A DNA stretch of 64,000 bases, taken from positions 186,001-250,000 of the forward strand of contig NZ_CP058990.1 in NCBI RefSeq assembly GCF_019021925.1, given 5' to 3'. The translations under genes were made by a program, and so were the position numbers. How positions within the stretch are numbered: the stretch's first letter is position 1; every line of letters starts with the position of its first letter. Source of the stretch: Cellulophaga sp. HaHaR_3_176. Lineage in GTDB: Bacteria; Bacteroidota; Bacteroidia; Flavobacteriales; Flavobacteriaceae. The notes under the pieces were generated by a model. It did not search any database. It was given only the letters and a program-made list of their open reading frames with translations, and was not told the DNA's origin. Positions 8,141-16,480 of this stretch are shown in pieces.

Positions 8141-11100
8141 ACAAGCTTAATAATAAGGCAAGTAAGATAGCAACCCAGGGTGAAGAAGGACAAGAAGGAG
8201 AAGAACGCGGGTTTCTAGATATGGTTGCCGACGGAAAGTCTTCATTAGATAGTTTTCAAACTTCATTAGCATCAGTACTACCAGCTATACCAGGGCAGCC
8301 TGCGGGTAAGTTTCAAGATATTGCAATTGGTATAGATTTTCACCCTACAGTTTTTCCGCCCTTGCCAATGATGGCGGTACCACATGTTGGTATGGTTTTC
8401 GATATTTTAGGAGCTATTTTCGCAGCTATAAATACCACAATACCACCAGCGCCAGAACCTGAATATACAGATGATGGTGAGCCTGTACCACAACCTATAA
8501 GTGTATCTAGCGTAGCAGTTTCTATAGTAAAAGCAATGGCACCTAGTGTAATGGTAAATAATAAGTTTATTGCTAATGCGGGCATTAGTATTCAGCATTT
8601 ACCAGGTATAATAGTTCATGCATTACCTGTAGTAGCACCTATGGCTTCTTCAGAAATGTTCATGGGAAGTTCTACTGTAATGGCAGATGGTGCACCGTTT
8701 TCATATCAATTTTTGCCAGCATTATCTTGTAATTTAGTGGGTATGCCAGCCCCTTTCAGAATTAAAAGTCCAAAGCCTAAAGTAAGTCTTATGGCGCCTA
8801 CAGCAGCGCTAATTACGGTAATACCTGGCGGTTTACCTGTATTAGTTGGCGGCCCGCCAACTATAGATCTTTTTGCGATGGCAATAGGTTTAGGCCTTAA
8901 AGGCATGGGTAAGTTGTTTAAAAAAGGAGGTAATAGACTTCAAAAATATATAGATGATATTATGCCTATGAACCCAGCAAAGGCTAAACGACTACAAAAA
9001 GTAAAATGTAAGTTGTTTGGTGAGCCTGTTGATGCTGCTACAGGAAGGGTTTTTGCTGAAAATGATGATTTTTCATTACCAGGTCCGATACCTTTAATAT
9101 GGACGCGTTATTACCATAGTGATGGAGAAATTACTGGACCTATAGGTACTAATTGGCACCATAGTTACCAAATTGGGTATTGGGAGATGGAAAATGGTTT
9201 TATTACGCTATTATTACCAGATAGTAGAGAAATTGTTTTACCACAATTGCACGAAGGTGATAGCTTTTACCATCGAAAAGAACGCATTACTTGGTTTAAA
9301 GATGCCACTGGTAGGTATGGATATAAAGATGCTACTGGCCTTGAGTATAGCTTTTTAAATTCTAGAATTGATAACGATCTTTTTCCTGTATATCAAATAA
9401 AAGATACTTTAAAGCATTCAATAACTTTTTATTACAACAAAGGTGCTTTATCAGAAATTATAGATAGTGCAGATAGAGTACTAAAAATAGATACATTTAA
9501 TAATAAAATAACAAGTGTTTCAACCAAAAATGAAGGAGAAACTATACCCCTTATTCGGTATGTGGTTGATGATGAAGATAATTTAGTAAAAGTTATTGAT
9601 GCTCATAATACAGAAAAAATATTTAAATACGATAAACATTTATTAGTACAATTAACCAGTCAAAACGGACTTAGTTTTTATTGGGAGTATGAAGGCGTTG
9701 GGTCAAATGCTAAATGTATACATACTTGGGGAGATGAAGGTATTTTAGAATATTGGACACAATATGAAAAAGGAAAAACCAGTACAACAAATTCTTTAGG
9801 GCATACGACTGTTTATTATTATGATGAGGATAATTTAATTTATCGCATTACAGATGCACGTGGTGGAGAAACGTATCAGAAATATAATGGTACTCAAGAT
9901 TTAGTTTTGGTGATGGATCCTGTTGGCAATGCAACTAAATATAAATACGATGCTAAAGGAAATTTAGTAGCAATACAAGATGCTAATGGGGGTAATACTG
10001 TTTTAGAGTATGATGCAGAAGACAGGATAATAGGAACAAGAACACCTGGCGGAATGGTTTCTAATTGGGTGTATGATGATGAGGGTAAATTAATAAAACG
10101 TAAATACCCCGATGGTACGAGTACTACGTACACTTATAAAGAAAATGAAATTTATAGTATAATTGATGATTTAGGTAATGAAACGAAACTGACCTGGAAT
10201 GAACAAGGCGATTTACAACGTATAAATTTATACGATGGCCGTTTTGCAGTTTGGTATTACGATGACTTAGGACAATTAAAAAAACATATAAACGTAAAAG
10301 GTAGCACAACCCAATACACTTACGATAAGCTTGGTAATGTAGTACAGTTAAAAGAGCCAGATAACACCCATTACTTTAATTATGATAAAGCCGAAAATGT
10401 AATACGTGCTTACGATAAAAATAGAGATGTAAGCTTTACCTATTGGGGTTTAGGTAATTTAAAATCACGTACAGAAAATAAAAAAACCGTTTATTTTAAT
10501 TACGATAATGAAGAACAACTTATAGGTATTGTAAACGAACATGGCGATGCATACCGTTTTAATTTAGATCCATTAGGCCAAATTGCAAGCGAATGGGGTT
10601 TTGATGGTTTACAACGCAGGTACATACGAGACCGTGCAGGTAGGGTATTAAAAGTATTGCGCCCAGATGAAAGGTACACCAGTTATGTGTATGACGGTGT
10701 AGGTAATATATTAGCTGCAGACCATTACGATGGTACTGGAGAATATTTTGCGTACAACCCCGATGGTAGGTTGGTAGAAGCTACCAATGCAGATGCTACA
10801 GTGCAAATGGCATACGATAGTAAGGGTAATTTAGTAGAAGAAATACAAAACGGACATAGCGTAAAAAGCCAATACGATAACCTAGGTAATAGAACCAAGA
10901 TTAAAAGTTCATTAGGTGCCGATATTATGCATGGTTTTAATGCCAATGGGCAATTATCTCGCATAGCGGCATTAAACAGTAATGTTTCAGGTTTGGTCAA
11001 TGAAAGTGATGCATGGCAAGCTACTTTTGAGCGAGACCAGCTAGGGCTAGAAATTCGTAGAATGGTAAAAGGTGGTAATGGCATAGCTGTTTTAGATATG

Positions 11101-12534
11101 CAGACTGAGCGAGATAGTCAAGGTCGAGTAACACACCAAAATATACACATACAAGCAAAAAATGTAGAAGGCAACAAAACAGCACGTGCCCGAAGTGTAC
11201 AATACAATTGGTCTGCTGGTGATCGTTTGCGTAGTACAATAAATCAAATAACAGGTAAAAAAGTAGATTATAGTTACGACCAAGAGGGCAGCTTATTATC
11301 TGCTAGCTATAAAGGGGGAGCAGAAACAATTTATAAAATGCCTGATGCTGTAGGTAACCTTTTTAAAACTAAAGGAAGAAAAGATAGAACCTATAGCAAA
11401 GGCGGCAAGTTAATTAAAGATGATAATGCAAGTTATAATTATGATGCTGAAGGCAACTTACTATTAAAACAAACTCAAAAGGGAGATGAAACCTATAGCT
11501 ATTTTGGTAACGGAATGTTGCAACATATAGTACGAGCAGATGGTAAAGAAGTTTCTTTTGAGTATGATGCTTTAGGTAGAAGAACAGCCAAGGTTTTTAA
11601 CAAAAAAATTACTAGATTTGTATACGATGGTAACGTTCTGTTGCACGAGTGGGAGTATAAATTATCAGACCGTCCTAAACTCTCTGTAAGTGCAAAAGGT
11701 TTTGTAGTAAGTGAAGATGTAGAGCCTGTAGATAGTAGTAATGTAATAACATGGGTATTTGATTATAATTCTTTTACACCAGCGGCAAAAATTGTTGACG
11801 GAAAAAGCTATAGTATTGCTTGCGATTATTTGGGCACACCTGTACAAGCATATAATGAGTTTGGAGAAAAGGTTTGGGATTGTACTTTAGATATTTATGG
11901 TAAAGTAAAAACTTTAGAAGGCGATAAAACGTTCATACCTTTTAGATATCAAGGACAATATGAGGATATTGAGACTGGACTTTATTATAATAGGTTTAGA
12001 TATTACTCGCCAGATAGTGGAACTTATATAAGCCAAGACCCGATTGGGTTGGAAGGTGGATTACCTAATTTTTATGCGTATGTTGGTGATACCAATAAAT
12101 ATATTGACGTTTTTGGTCTAGCACATGGATTAGGAACAGAAGTAATTCGTAATGGTGAGTCAGTTTTTAGTAATACATATCAAAGTGGTGGTGTACCTGG
12201 AGGTGGCCGTTTAAATCAACAAGAAGCTCTTTTAACTCATACAGAAAGGAAATTTATGAATGAGGTAGATGGCATGGTTCAACAAGGAGATCATTTAAAA
12301 ATGACAGGTCAATTAAATCCTTGTAAACCTGGATGCCAACCTGCTATTCGTGATTTTGTTGCCAATAAAGGAGTTAGCGCTGAATATTTTGCTTCAGATA
12401 CTAATATGACATATAAATGGGAAAAATCTTCAACAGGAAAAGTAATTCAAACAGAAATATTTGAAGGAAAGGTACAAGCTAAATATGAATATGACGTAAA
12501 TACTAGACGAAGAAAAAAATTAAATGTCCATTAA
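8131..12534 (+). CDS. PAAR-like/Rhs polymorphic toxin with deaminase-like tip
   Basis: The 1467 residues contain, in order: a hydrophobic alanine/proline-rich N-terminal region with a PAAR-like segment (about residues 60-275), the DUF6531-type entry CKLFGEPVDAATG near 298, an array of YD repeats (about 480-1260), and the conserved Rhs core end starting at F1271 and closing with IDVFGL at 1330. A variable 137-residue tip follows. The tip carries H1370-T-E1372 and P-C1398-xxx-C1402, the pattern of zinc-dependent nucleic acid deaminase toxins. The YD shell encloses the tip until delivery on VgrG. Translation is coupled to the preceding gene by a 10-nt overlap. Rhs is certain; deaminase is likely but not proven. 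Confidence 0.88.
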   Translation: MAINKLNNKASKIATQGEEGQEGEERGFLDMVADGKSSLDSFQTSLASVLPAIPGQPAGKFQDIAIGIDFHPTVFPPLPMMAVPHVGMVFDILGAIFAAINTTIPPAPEPEYTDDGEPVPQPISVSSVAVSIVKAMAPSVMVNNKFIANAGISIQHLPGIIVHALPVVAPMASSEMFMGSSTVMADGAPFSYQFLPALSCNLVGMPAPFRIKSPKPKVSLMAPTAALITVIPGGLPVLVGGPPTIDLFAMAIGLGLKGMGKLFKKGGNRLQKYIDDIMPMNPAKAKRLQKVKCKLFGEPVDAATGRVFAENDDFSLPGPIPLIWTRYYHSDGEITGPIGTNWHHSYQIGYWEMENGFITLLLPDSREIVLPQLHEGDSFYHRKERITWFKDATGRYGYKDATGLEYSFLNSRIDNDLFPVYQIKDTLKHSITFYYNKGALSEIIDSADRVLKIDTFNNKITSVSTKNEGETIPLIRYVVDDEDNLVKVIDAHNTEKIFKYDKHLLVQLTSQNGLSFYWEYEGVGSNAKCIHTWGDEGILEYWTQYEKGKTSTTNSLGHTTVYYYDEDNLIYRITDARGGETYQKYNGTQDLVLVMDPVGNATKYKYDAKGNLVAIQDANGGNTVLEYDAEDRIIGTRTPGGMVSNWVYDDEGKLIKRKYPDGTSTTYTYKENEIYSIIDDLGNETKLTWNEQGDLQRINLYDGRFAVWYYDDLGQLKKHINVKGSTTQYTYDKLGNVVQLKEPDNTHYFNYDKAENVIRAYDKNRDVSFTYWGLGNLKSRTENKKTVYFNYDNEEQLIGIVNEHGDAYRFNLDPLGQIASEWGFDGLQRRYIRDRAGRVLKVLRPDERYTSYVYDGVGNILAADHYDGTGEYFAYNPDGRLVEATNADATVQMAYDSKGNLVEEIQNGHSVKSQYDNLGNRTKIKSSLGADIMHGFNANGQLSRIAALNSNVSGLVNESDAWQATFERDQLGLEIRRMVKGGNGIAVLDMQTERDSQGRVTHQNIHIQAKNVEGNKTARARSVQYNWSAGDRLRSTINQITGKKVDYSYDQEGSLLSASYKGGAETIYKMPDAVGNLFKTKGRKDRTYSKGGKLIKDDNASYNYDAEGNLLLKQTQKGDETYSYFGNGMLQHIVRADGKEVSFEYDALGRRTAKVFNKKITRFVYDGNVLLHEWEYKLSDRPKLSVSAKGFVVSEDVEPVDSSNVITWVFDYNSFTPAAKIVDGKSYSIACDYLGTPVQAYNEFGEKVWDCTLDIYGKVKTLEGDKTFIPFRYQGQYEDIETGLYYNRFRYYSPDSGTYISQDPIGLEGGLPNFYAYVGDTNKYIDVFGLAHGLGTEVIRNGESVFSNTYQSGGVPGGGRLNQQEALLTHTERKFMNEVDGMVQQGDHLKMTGQLNPCKPGCQPAIRDFVANKGVSAEYFASDTNMTYKWEKSSTGKVIQTEIFEGKVQAKYEYDVNTRRRKKLNVH

Positions 12535-12965
12535 TGATGATTGAAAGTATAAAAATCAAAGAGAATAAACTTACTGGTTATATTAATTTACCTTTTTCTA
12601 ACAAAAAAATATTAGTTCATTTAAATTCAGAAAAAGAGGGTGAAAATCTAGTTTATGAAGATTTTATTGATTTATTAAATCAATTAGAATTAACAATAAA
12701 AAAAATAGACTCAAATAAAATGAATTCAATAATCGATTTCATTTCAACTGAAATTACAGATTCATCATATAGTCAATCTAATTATAAACCAACAAGTGAA
12801 GATTATCAGGAATTAAAAAAGGAATTAGAAGTATCACATATTGATTTTTATGAATCTGATTTATTATTTTTCTTTAAAGCAGAAAACAGTTATCCTAAAA
12901 TGACTATATCTATTCAATTGGAAGAAGATCTAGAAGTCTCAGAAGCGGAGGTTATTATTCAATAG
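12534..12965 (+). CDS. Probable immunity protein of the Rhs toxin
   Basis: This 143-residue acidic protein starts on the last base of the Rhs stop codon (TAATG), the classical position of a cognate immunity gene. It has no signal peptide or membrane span, fitting neutralisation of a cytoplasmic nucleic acid enzyme. The segment from about residue 80 (DYQELKKELEVSHIDFYES) followed by beta strands is unrecognised. Specificity for the deaminase-like tip follows from position only. Two adjacent ATGs (12534 and 12537) leave the exact start open. Confidence 0.65.
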   Translation: MMIESIKIKENKLTGYINLPFSNKKILVHLNSEKEGENLVYEDFIDLLNQLELTIKKIDSNKMNSIIDFISTEITDSSYSQSNYKPTSEDYQELKKELEVSHIDFYESDLLFFFKAENSYPKMTISIQLEEDLEVSEAEVIIQ

Positions 12966-13011
12966 CCCCCCGCTCCCGCTAGTTTGTAACTAGTGTCGAG
13001 TTTGAGTAAGG
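12966..13011 (+). repeat. Hairpin element, copy a
   Basis: A C-rich lead (CCCCCCGCTCCCG) is followed by a perfect 6-bp stem with a 3-nt loop (CTAGTT-TGT-AACTAG, 12979-12993), then GTGTCGAG and GAGTAAGG. The layout matches the copy at 15388, but the stem sequence is different and still fully paired. It lies right behind the immunity gene. Confidence 0.7.
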
Positions 13012-13033
13012 AAAATTATAAATTAAAAATGAG

Positions 13034-13065
13034 CCACAATATTTAAAAAATGTTGTGGTTTTTTT
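13034..13065 (+). terminator. Rho-independent terminator behind the Rhs/immunity unit
   Basis: The inverted repeat CCACAA...TTGTGG, extended by a nearly complementary AT-rich inner part, is followed by a T run. It should end the vgrG-Rhs-immunity transcript. Confidence 0.65.
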
Positions 13066-13152
13066 ATTGATAAACTTTTCTAGTTTTAGCGTCTCTAAGC
13101 AAAGCATCTAAATTATAAAGAATAGCTTCTTTATCTTTAGGCGAAAGATTTA
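13064..13152 (-). pseudogene. C-terminal remnant of an HTH (XRE-type) regulator
   Basis: Read on the minus strand, the frame gives LSPKDKEAILYNLDALLRDA and a short basic tail before TAA. This closely resembles the C-terminal helix found after the HTH domain of many Bacteroidetes XRE regulators, from memory. The DNA-binding part is absent. It lies antisense to, and slightly overlaps, the start of a displaced toxin tip, so the spot looks like a recombination scar. Confidence 0.45.
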
Positions 13153-13425
13153 GTAGCTAATTATGATAAATTAAATGCACCTGCAATTCTTGTCGATAAA
13201 TATGGACATAATAATAGAAGGCCAGGTTTTGAACCAGGAATTGTATCGAAAAGTAAAATAAATCCAAATACAGGAAAGCCGTTTGCGTCAGCGAGGGAAC
13301 TACTAGCAAGAGATATAAGAGAGTTAAGAAGGATTTATCCTGAAATTCCTAATTCTAAATTAAAGGAGCTTATTGATTTAAATAAAAGTATGTATCCAGA
13401 AATGAATAAGTCAAAACATCACTAA
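13141..13425 (+). pseudogene. Displaced Rhs C-terminal toxin tip (fragment 1)
   Basis: An open frame without a start codon follows an in-frame TAG and encodes about 94 residues. It includes DKYGHNNRRPGFEPG, NPNTGKPFASARELLARD and a final ELIDLNKSMYPEM segment. There is no Rhs core in front of it. The stop lies 4 nt before the ATG of a small immunity-like gene, the arrangement expected of a toxin tip with its immunity gene. I cannot name the toxin family. As it stands it cannot be translated by itself and is probably a silent or decaying cassette. Confidence 0.6.
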
Positions 13426-13429
13426 AGCC

Positions 13430-13786
13430 ATGAAAATGAATGAAGAATTAATAGCTAAAAACATTAAAAATGAAGTTCTTATTGAAAATTTTAAACGCTA
13501 TTTTGACATATTAGAGAGTTCAAACAAAGAATTATTTAAAGATAAATATTGGAGTAAAGCGCAACAGTTATATAACTCAATAGATTCAGAAAATAAAGAA
13601 AATCTCAAAGAGTTTATTAAAATGGTTATGATTGAAAGCGTTGCAGAAGTTCTTGCTTTTGTTGATGGTATCGCAACGTTTGACGAACAAGAATACCCTT
13701 TTGAACTCTTCTATAATAACATAAAAATTAGTGGAAGTTTACAAGAATATTTACTTATGGATATTGAAGATAATGGGTTTGAATAA
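13430..13786 (+). CDS. Small acidic protein, probable immunity protein
   Basis: This 118-residue soluble, helix-rich, acidic protein lies 4 nt behind displaced toxin tip 1. No family is recognised. The helical segment KEFIKMVMIESVAEVLAFVDG is followed by an FELFYNNIKISGS strand region and an acidic C terminus. The frame is intact although its toxin tip is broken, a pattern expected if immunity is retained against siblings that still deliver the toxin. The start could be M1 or M3. Confidence 0.5.
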   Translation: MKMNEELIAKNIKNEVLIENFKRYFDILESSNKELFKDKYWSKAQQLYNSIDSENKENLKEFIKMVMIESVAEVLAFVDGIATFDEQEYPFELFYNNIKISGSLQEYLLMDIEDNGFE

Positions 13787-13811
13787 TGTTAATATTAATG
13801 TAACGCCATAG

Positions 13812-14177
13812 ATGAGTAAGTTTGAAAGAATTATACCAGGAACAATAAATATTGAGGATAGTAAAGTTCTATATATATCAGATAGCGGAAATGACGATTT
13901 TAATGATTCTTTATTTAACAAAGTGACTTCACAATTTGATGAGCAACCAATAGCGCAAAGTGGTGGAGTCGTAAATGAAAATTGTAAGTTATGGCTACCA
14001 ACAAATGAACTTTTTAATTGTTTGTCGTATAAAGGGGATGTTGAAGGTTGGCGAAAAGAAATAACTGGAGGTGCAAAAATATTAGGTTTAATAACTGGAA
14101 AAATAGTTTGTGATAAAATTGAGTTATCGGATAACAGAACTTACTTATTGTCAGATTGTAAGATAGAATTTTATTAA
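13812..14177 (+). CDS. Small protein in the Rhs cassette array, possible immunity
   Basis: The 121 residues carry no signal peptide and no recognised domain. They look mostly beta-stranded, with KVLYISDSGNDDFNDS near the start and a hydrophobic ITGGAKILGLITGKIV stretch near residues 85-100. It starts 25 nt after the previous small gene, so the two could share a transcript. No toxin tip precedes it directly, so immunity is inferred only from its position among cassettes of this kind. Confidence 0.42.
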   Translation: MSKFERIIPGTINIEDSKVLYISDSGNDDFNDSLFNKVTSQFDEQPIAQSGGVVNENCKLWLPTNELFNCLSYKGDVEGWRKEITGGAKILGLITGKIVCDKIELSDNRTYLLSDCKIEFY

Positions 14178-14240
14178 AACAGAGTTTCTAATAGTTTTAA
14201 AGCAACCAAAATGGTTGATTTTAAGTAAAAATCGTTTTAA

Positions 14241-14290
14241 GCCCCCGCTAGCCTAAGTATCTTGCTTGTGCCCTACCGCATAAATTCTAC
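14241..14290 (+). repeat. Hairpin element, copy b (weak stem)
   Basis: GCCCCCGCTAGCC is followed by a short imperfect stem (TAAG...CTTG) and then GTGCCCTACCGCATAA, matching the lead and tail of the copy at 15388. It separates one cassette from the next. Confidence 0.55.
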
Positions 14291-14392
14291 GCTATAAGTA
14301 AATTGCAAAAAAGTTTAATCAAAGGTTTGAGTGCTAAAAATGCAGGAAAAGCAATAAATCTAAATCAATTTCATTAAGATGAATACTATTAA

Positions 14393-14701
14393 TGTGATCC
14401 CCCTACATCCTATCAAAAACTTAAAAAAGGAGATACTTATAAAATAGGAGAATCTAAAAACTCTTCTAAAAGGTATCCTGATTCAAAATTAGAACAATCT
14501 AGAATTAACAGATCTAAAAAAACTTCTTTTGCTCTTGATGCTGATGGAAAAATTATACCTGGTAAAACTGCTGGTTTAGATATGAAAGTTATTGATTCTG
14601 GAGGCACAAAACAAGCAGACCGATTATTAGAAACTCAAAAAATAAAAGATTTTCAAAACAAACACGGAAAATTACCAGCAGGTAATAAAACCTGTCATTA
14701 A
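14393..14701 (+). pseudogene. Displaced Rhs toxin tip (fragment 2), GIY-YIG-like
   Basis: An open frame after an in-frame TAA encodes about 102 residues, including YKIGESKNSSKRY early on and DRLLETQKIKDFQ...HGKLPAGNKTCH at the end. From memory, a YKxGxTxNxxxRY start with a KHGKLPPGNK-type end is typical of GIY-YIG-like nuclease tips on Rhs proteins. An upstream piece in another frame (14312-14377, KGLSAKNAGKAIN) may belong to the same lost gene. No core and no start codon are present. The next gene starts 11 nt later and is the likely immunity gene. Confidence 0.5.
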
Positions 14702-14712
14702 AAATTAAAATT

Positions 14713-15195
14713 ATGGGAACATTCTTAACGATGTCTTTTGAAGCTAGATGGGCTGGTAATAAGGAAAAAACGAATTTAACACAAAAAGTCATAGGATATA
14801 TTGCAGACAATTTAAGAGATATGGTTTGGCAAGAATCAATATCTAATCAATTGTGTAAAGTTGATGGACATCATACAAACTTAAGAATTGTTTTAAGGCT
14901 TTTTGATATAAAAGATATTGAAGAAGGTAAGTTAAAATCACTTGCTAGATATAAAAAGAAAGACGATAAACTTGTAATAGACCAAATGTTAGTCATAAAT
15001 AAGTATTCCGATTTGCCAGAAAACGAAATGAGAATTAAAATGTGTGATGAAATTGTTGAATATGTAGAGCAAATTTTAATAAAATACAAAGACCGTTTTC
15101 AAGACTTTAATGCAATTGCTTTTATTCCACTATTTAAAGAAAGAATGGAAGAAATTAAAGAATACAAATTAAAAGATGATTATGTAAACGAATAG
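14713..15195 (+). CDS. Probable immunity protein behind toxin tip 2
   Basis: This 160-residue soluble, lysine-rich protein has an N-terminal mixed domain (MSFEARWAGNKEK, then helices) and a long helical C terminus. No family is recognised. It begins 11 nt after the displaced GIY-YIG-like tip and is followed by a strong terminator, so it ends a small unit of its own. The frame is intact, unlike the toxin. The function is inferred from position. Confidence 0.5.
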   Translation: MGTFLTMSFEARWAGNKEKTNLTQKVIGYIADNLRDMVWQESISNQLCKVDGHHTNLRIVLRLFDIKDIEEGKLKSLARYKKKDDKLVIDQMLVINKYSDLPENEMRIKMCDEIVEYVEQILIKYKDRFQDFNAIAFIPLFKERMEEIKEYKLKDDYVNE

Positions 15196-15212
15196 AATAC
15201 ATTCTAAAAACA

Positions 15213-15240
15213 AAAAAGCAACCGAAACGGTTGCTTTTTC
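15213..15240 (+). terminator. Rho-independent terminator
   Basis: A perfect stem (AAAAAGCAACCG / CGGTTGCTTTTT) with a 3-nt loop lies 18 nt behind the immunity-like gene. Confidence 0.8.
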
Positions 15241-15387
15241 CTGTTCAAAAACTTCGTTTTTAGCCATTTCAACAAAAGTTATTAACATTTAGCGTTTACG
15301 CTTCAATCTCTTTATTTGTGGGCGTTTCTGTCTTTTTTGCCCTTTTTCTTTTTTTGCCCAGTATTCGTAGTATTTAGGCGTTTATTT

Positions 15388-15430
15388 CCCCCGCTAGCGC
15401 TCGTTTGCAACGAGTGCCATACAGCATAAG
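15388..15430 (+). repeat. Hairpin element, copy c (best preserved)
   Basis: CCCCCGCTAGCG is followed by a perfect 6-bp stem with a 3-nt loop (CTCGTT-TGC-AACGAG, 15400-15414) and the tail GTGCCATACAGCATAAG. This copy defines the consensus used for the other copies. It directly precedes the duplicated Rhs fragment. Confidence 0.75.
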
Positions 15431-15485
15431 AAACAACATCAAGAGCTATCTAGTAAATTAGGTAGCTTTTTGTATTTTTATATGA
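15427..15485 (+). repeat. Direct repeat containing a terminator-like hairpin, copy 1
   Basis: The stretch TAAGAAACAACATCAAGAGC plus a GCTATCTA...TAGGTAGC hairpin with T run (15444-15471) recurs almost unchanged at 18201-18258, about 2.8 kb away. It continues from the tail of the hairpin element. Such copies could serve as homology for exchange of cassettes as well as end transcription. Confidence 0.75.
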
Positions 15486-15514
15486 GGTAAATTTTTTAAA
15501 AAAAAGTTCTTTGA

Positions 15515-15813
15515 TATAAATTATCAGACGGTCCTAAACTCTCTGTAAGTGCAAAAGGTTTTGTAGTAAGTGAAGATGTAGAGCCTGTAGATAGTAGTAA
15601 TGTAATAACATGGGTATTTGATTATAATTCTTTTACACCAGCGGCAAAAATTGTTGACGGAAAAACCTATAGTATTGCTTGCGATTATTTGGGCACACCT
15701 GTACAAGCATATAATGAGTTTGGAGAAAAGGTTTGGGATTGCACTTTAGATATTTACGGTAAAGTAAAACTTTAGAAGGCGATAAGTGTTTTATACCGTT
15801 TAGATATCAAGGA
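15515..15813 (+). pseudogene. Duplicated fragment of the Rhs core
   Basis: These 299 nt are nearly identical to 11656-11955 inside the Rhs gene and encode the stretch from KLSDRPKLSVSAKG to FRYQG, just before the toxin junction. Differences are a few substitutions (for example S to T in GKSYS), a small altered segment near the end and loss of one A in an A run, which shifts the frame. The piece is fused to a toxin tip (next entry) in another frame. It looks like the remnant of an orphan Rhs cassette. Confidence 0.85.
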
Positions 15814-16009
15814 TGCAGATATGGGTCATATTACAAATGCTGTAGATTGGTGGAATGATGTAGCGATAAAAAATAAATATCTACCCAAAGGAACCGAAGT
15901 AAGAGAGTTCATGTTAGATAGTAAAAATTATGTTTTAGAATATTATAGAACTAATAGATCAAAAGGAGCTGTTTTAGGAAAAACAACAGGTTATATTAAT
16001 CCATTTTAA
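15812..16009 (+). pseudogene. Displaced Rhs toxin tip (fragment 3), GH-E/HNH-like
   Basis: Behind the duplicated core piece a frame encodes DADMGHITNAVDWWN, then EVREFMLDSKNYVLEYYR and TNRSKGA, ending at residue INPF; a possible ATG lies at 15821. The order MGH...F...NY.LE...NRS recalls the GH-E type of HNH/EndoVII nuclease toxins. The rest of the Rhs core (about 60 residues up to the DVFGL junction) is missing, and the frame does not match the core piece, so it is not expressed as a fusion. The small genes that follow would be its immunity genes. Confidence 0.5.
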
Positions 16010-16039
16010 TAATAGAATAAATCAATTAATAAAATAAAT

Positions 16040-16480
16040 ATGGCAGTTTTAGAAAATAAATTTTATGATAAAGTGATAGCGAAAGGAAAGGCCGCAGTCG
16101 AATATATTAAAAAAGGAGATGTTGGTAATTTTTTTAAGCTCTCTGAAGAGGCATGGGAATTATTTCCTGAACCCAAGAAGAATTGGAATCAAGGTTATAA
16201 TTTTTCAAAAATGGCATTTAAACATGCAATAACCAATGATAAACTGGATAAAGCGAAACGTTGGTTAAATAGAATGCAAGAAAACAATAATAATTTACAT
16301 AATTTTGATGGAGAGTGTGATTATTATGTTGGACTATATCATTTTGAAATTGCAGAATATGAAAGGGCATTAGAAATATGGAAGGAAGTAGAACTCGATG
16401 CAGGGCTACGTTATTTTGAAGGAGATAAACCCGAGTATTTAGACTTCTACCTTCACCCCGAACAATATATTAAAGACTAA
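16040..16480 (+). CDS. TPR-like probable immunity protein A
   Basis: The 146 residues form a helical TPR-like protein without signal peptide. The motif FPEPKKNWNQGY near residues 48-60 corresponds to VPDPKANWEAAT in the next gene, so the two are paralogues. A later helix pair (YYVGLYHFEIAEYERALEIWKEV) has the spacing of a TPR unit. It lies 30 nt behind the GH-E-like tip and ends immediately before the next gene. TPR-type immunity proteins are known in Rhs cassettes; that this one binds fragment 3 is inferred. Confidence 0.55.
   Translation: MAVLENKFYDKVIAKGKAAVEYIKKGDVGNFFKLSEEAWELFPEPKKNWNQGYNFSKMAFKHAITNDKLDKAKRWLNRMQENNNNLHNFDGECDYYVGLYHFEIAEYERALEIWKEVELDAGLRYFEGDKPEYLDFYLHPEQYIKD

Noticed and set aside
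11665..11847. Antisense ORF of 60 residues in the Rhs gene, repeated at 15524-15706
   Set aside because: It is the reverse-strand shadow of the duplicated Rhs core; conservation of the sense frame explains it.
15289..15378. Minus-strand frame encoding YYEYWAKKEKGQKRQKR and a basic tail
   Set aside because: No start codon and low complexity; it may be a relic, but nothing supports expression or identity.
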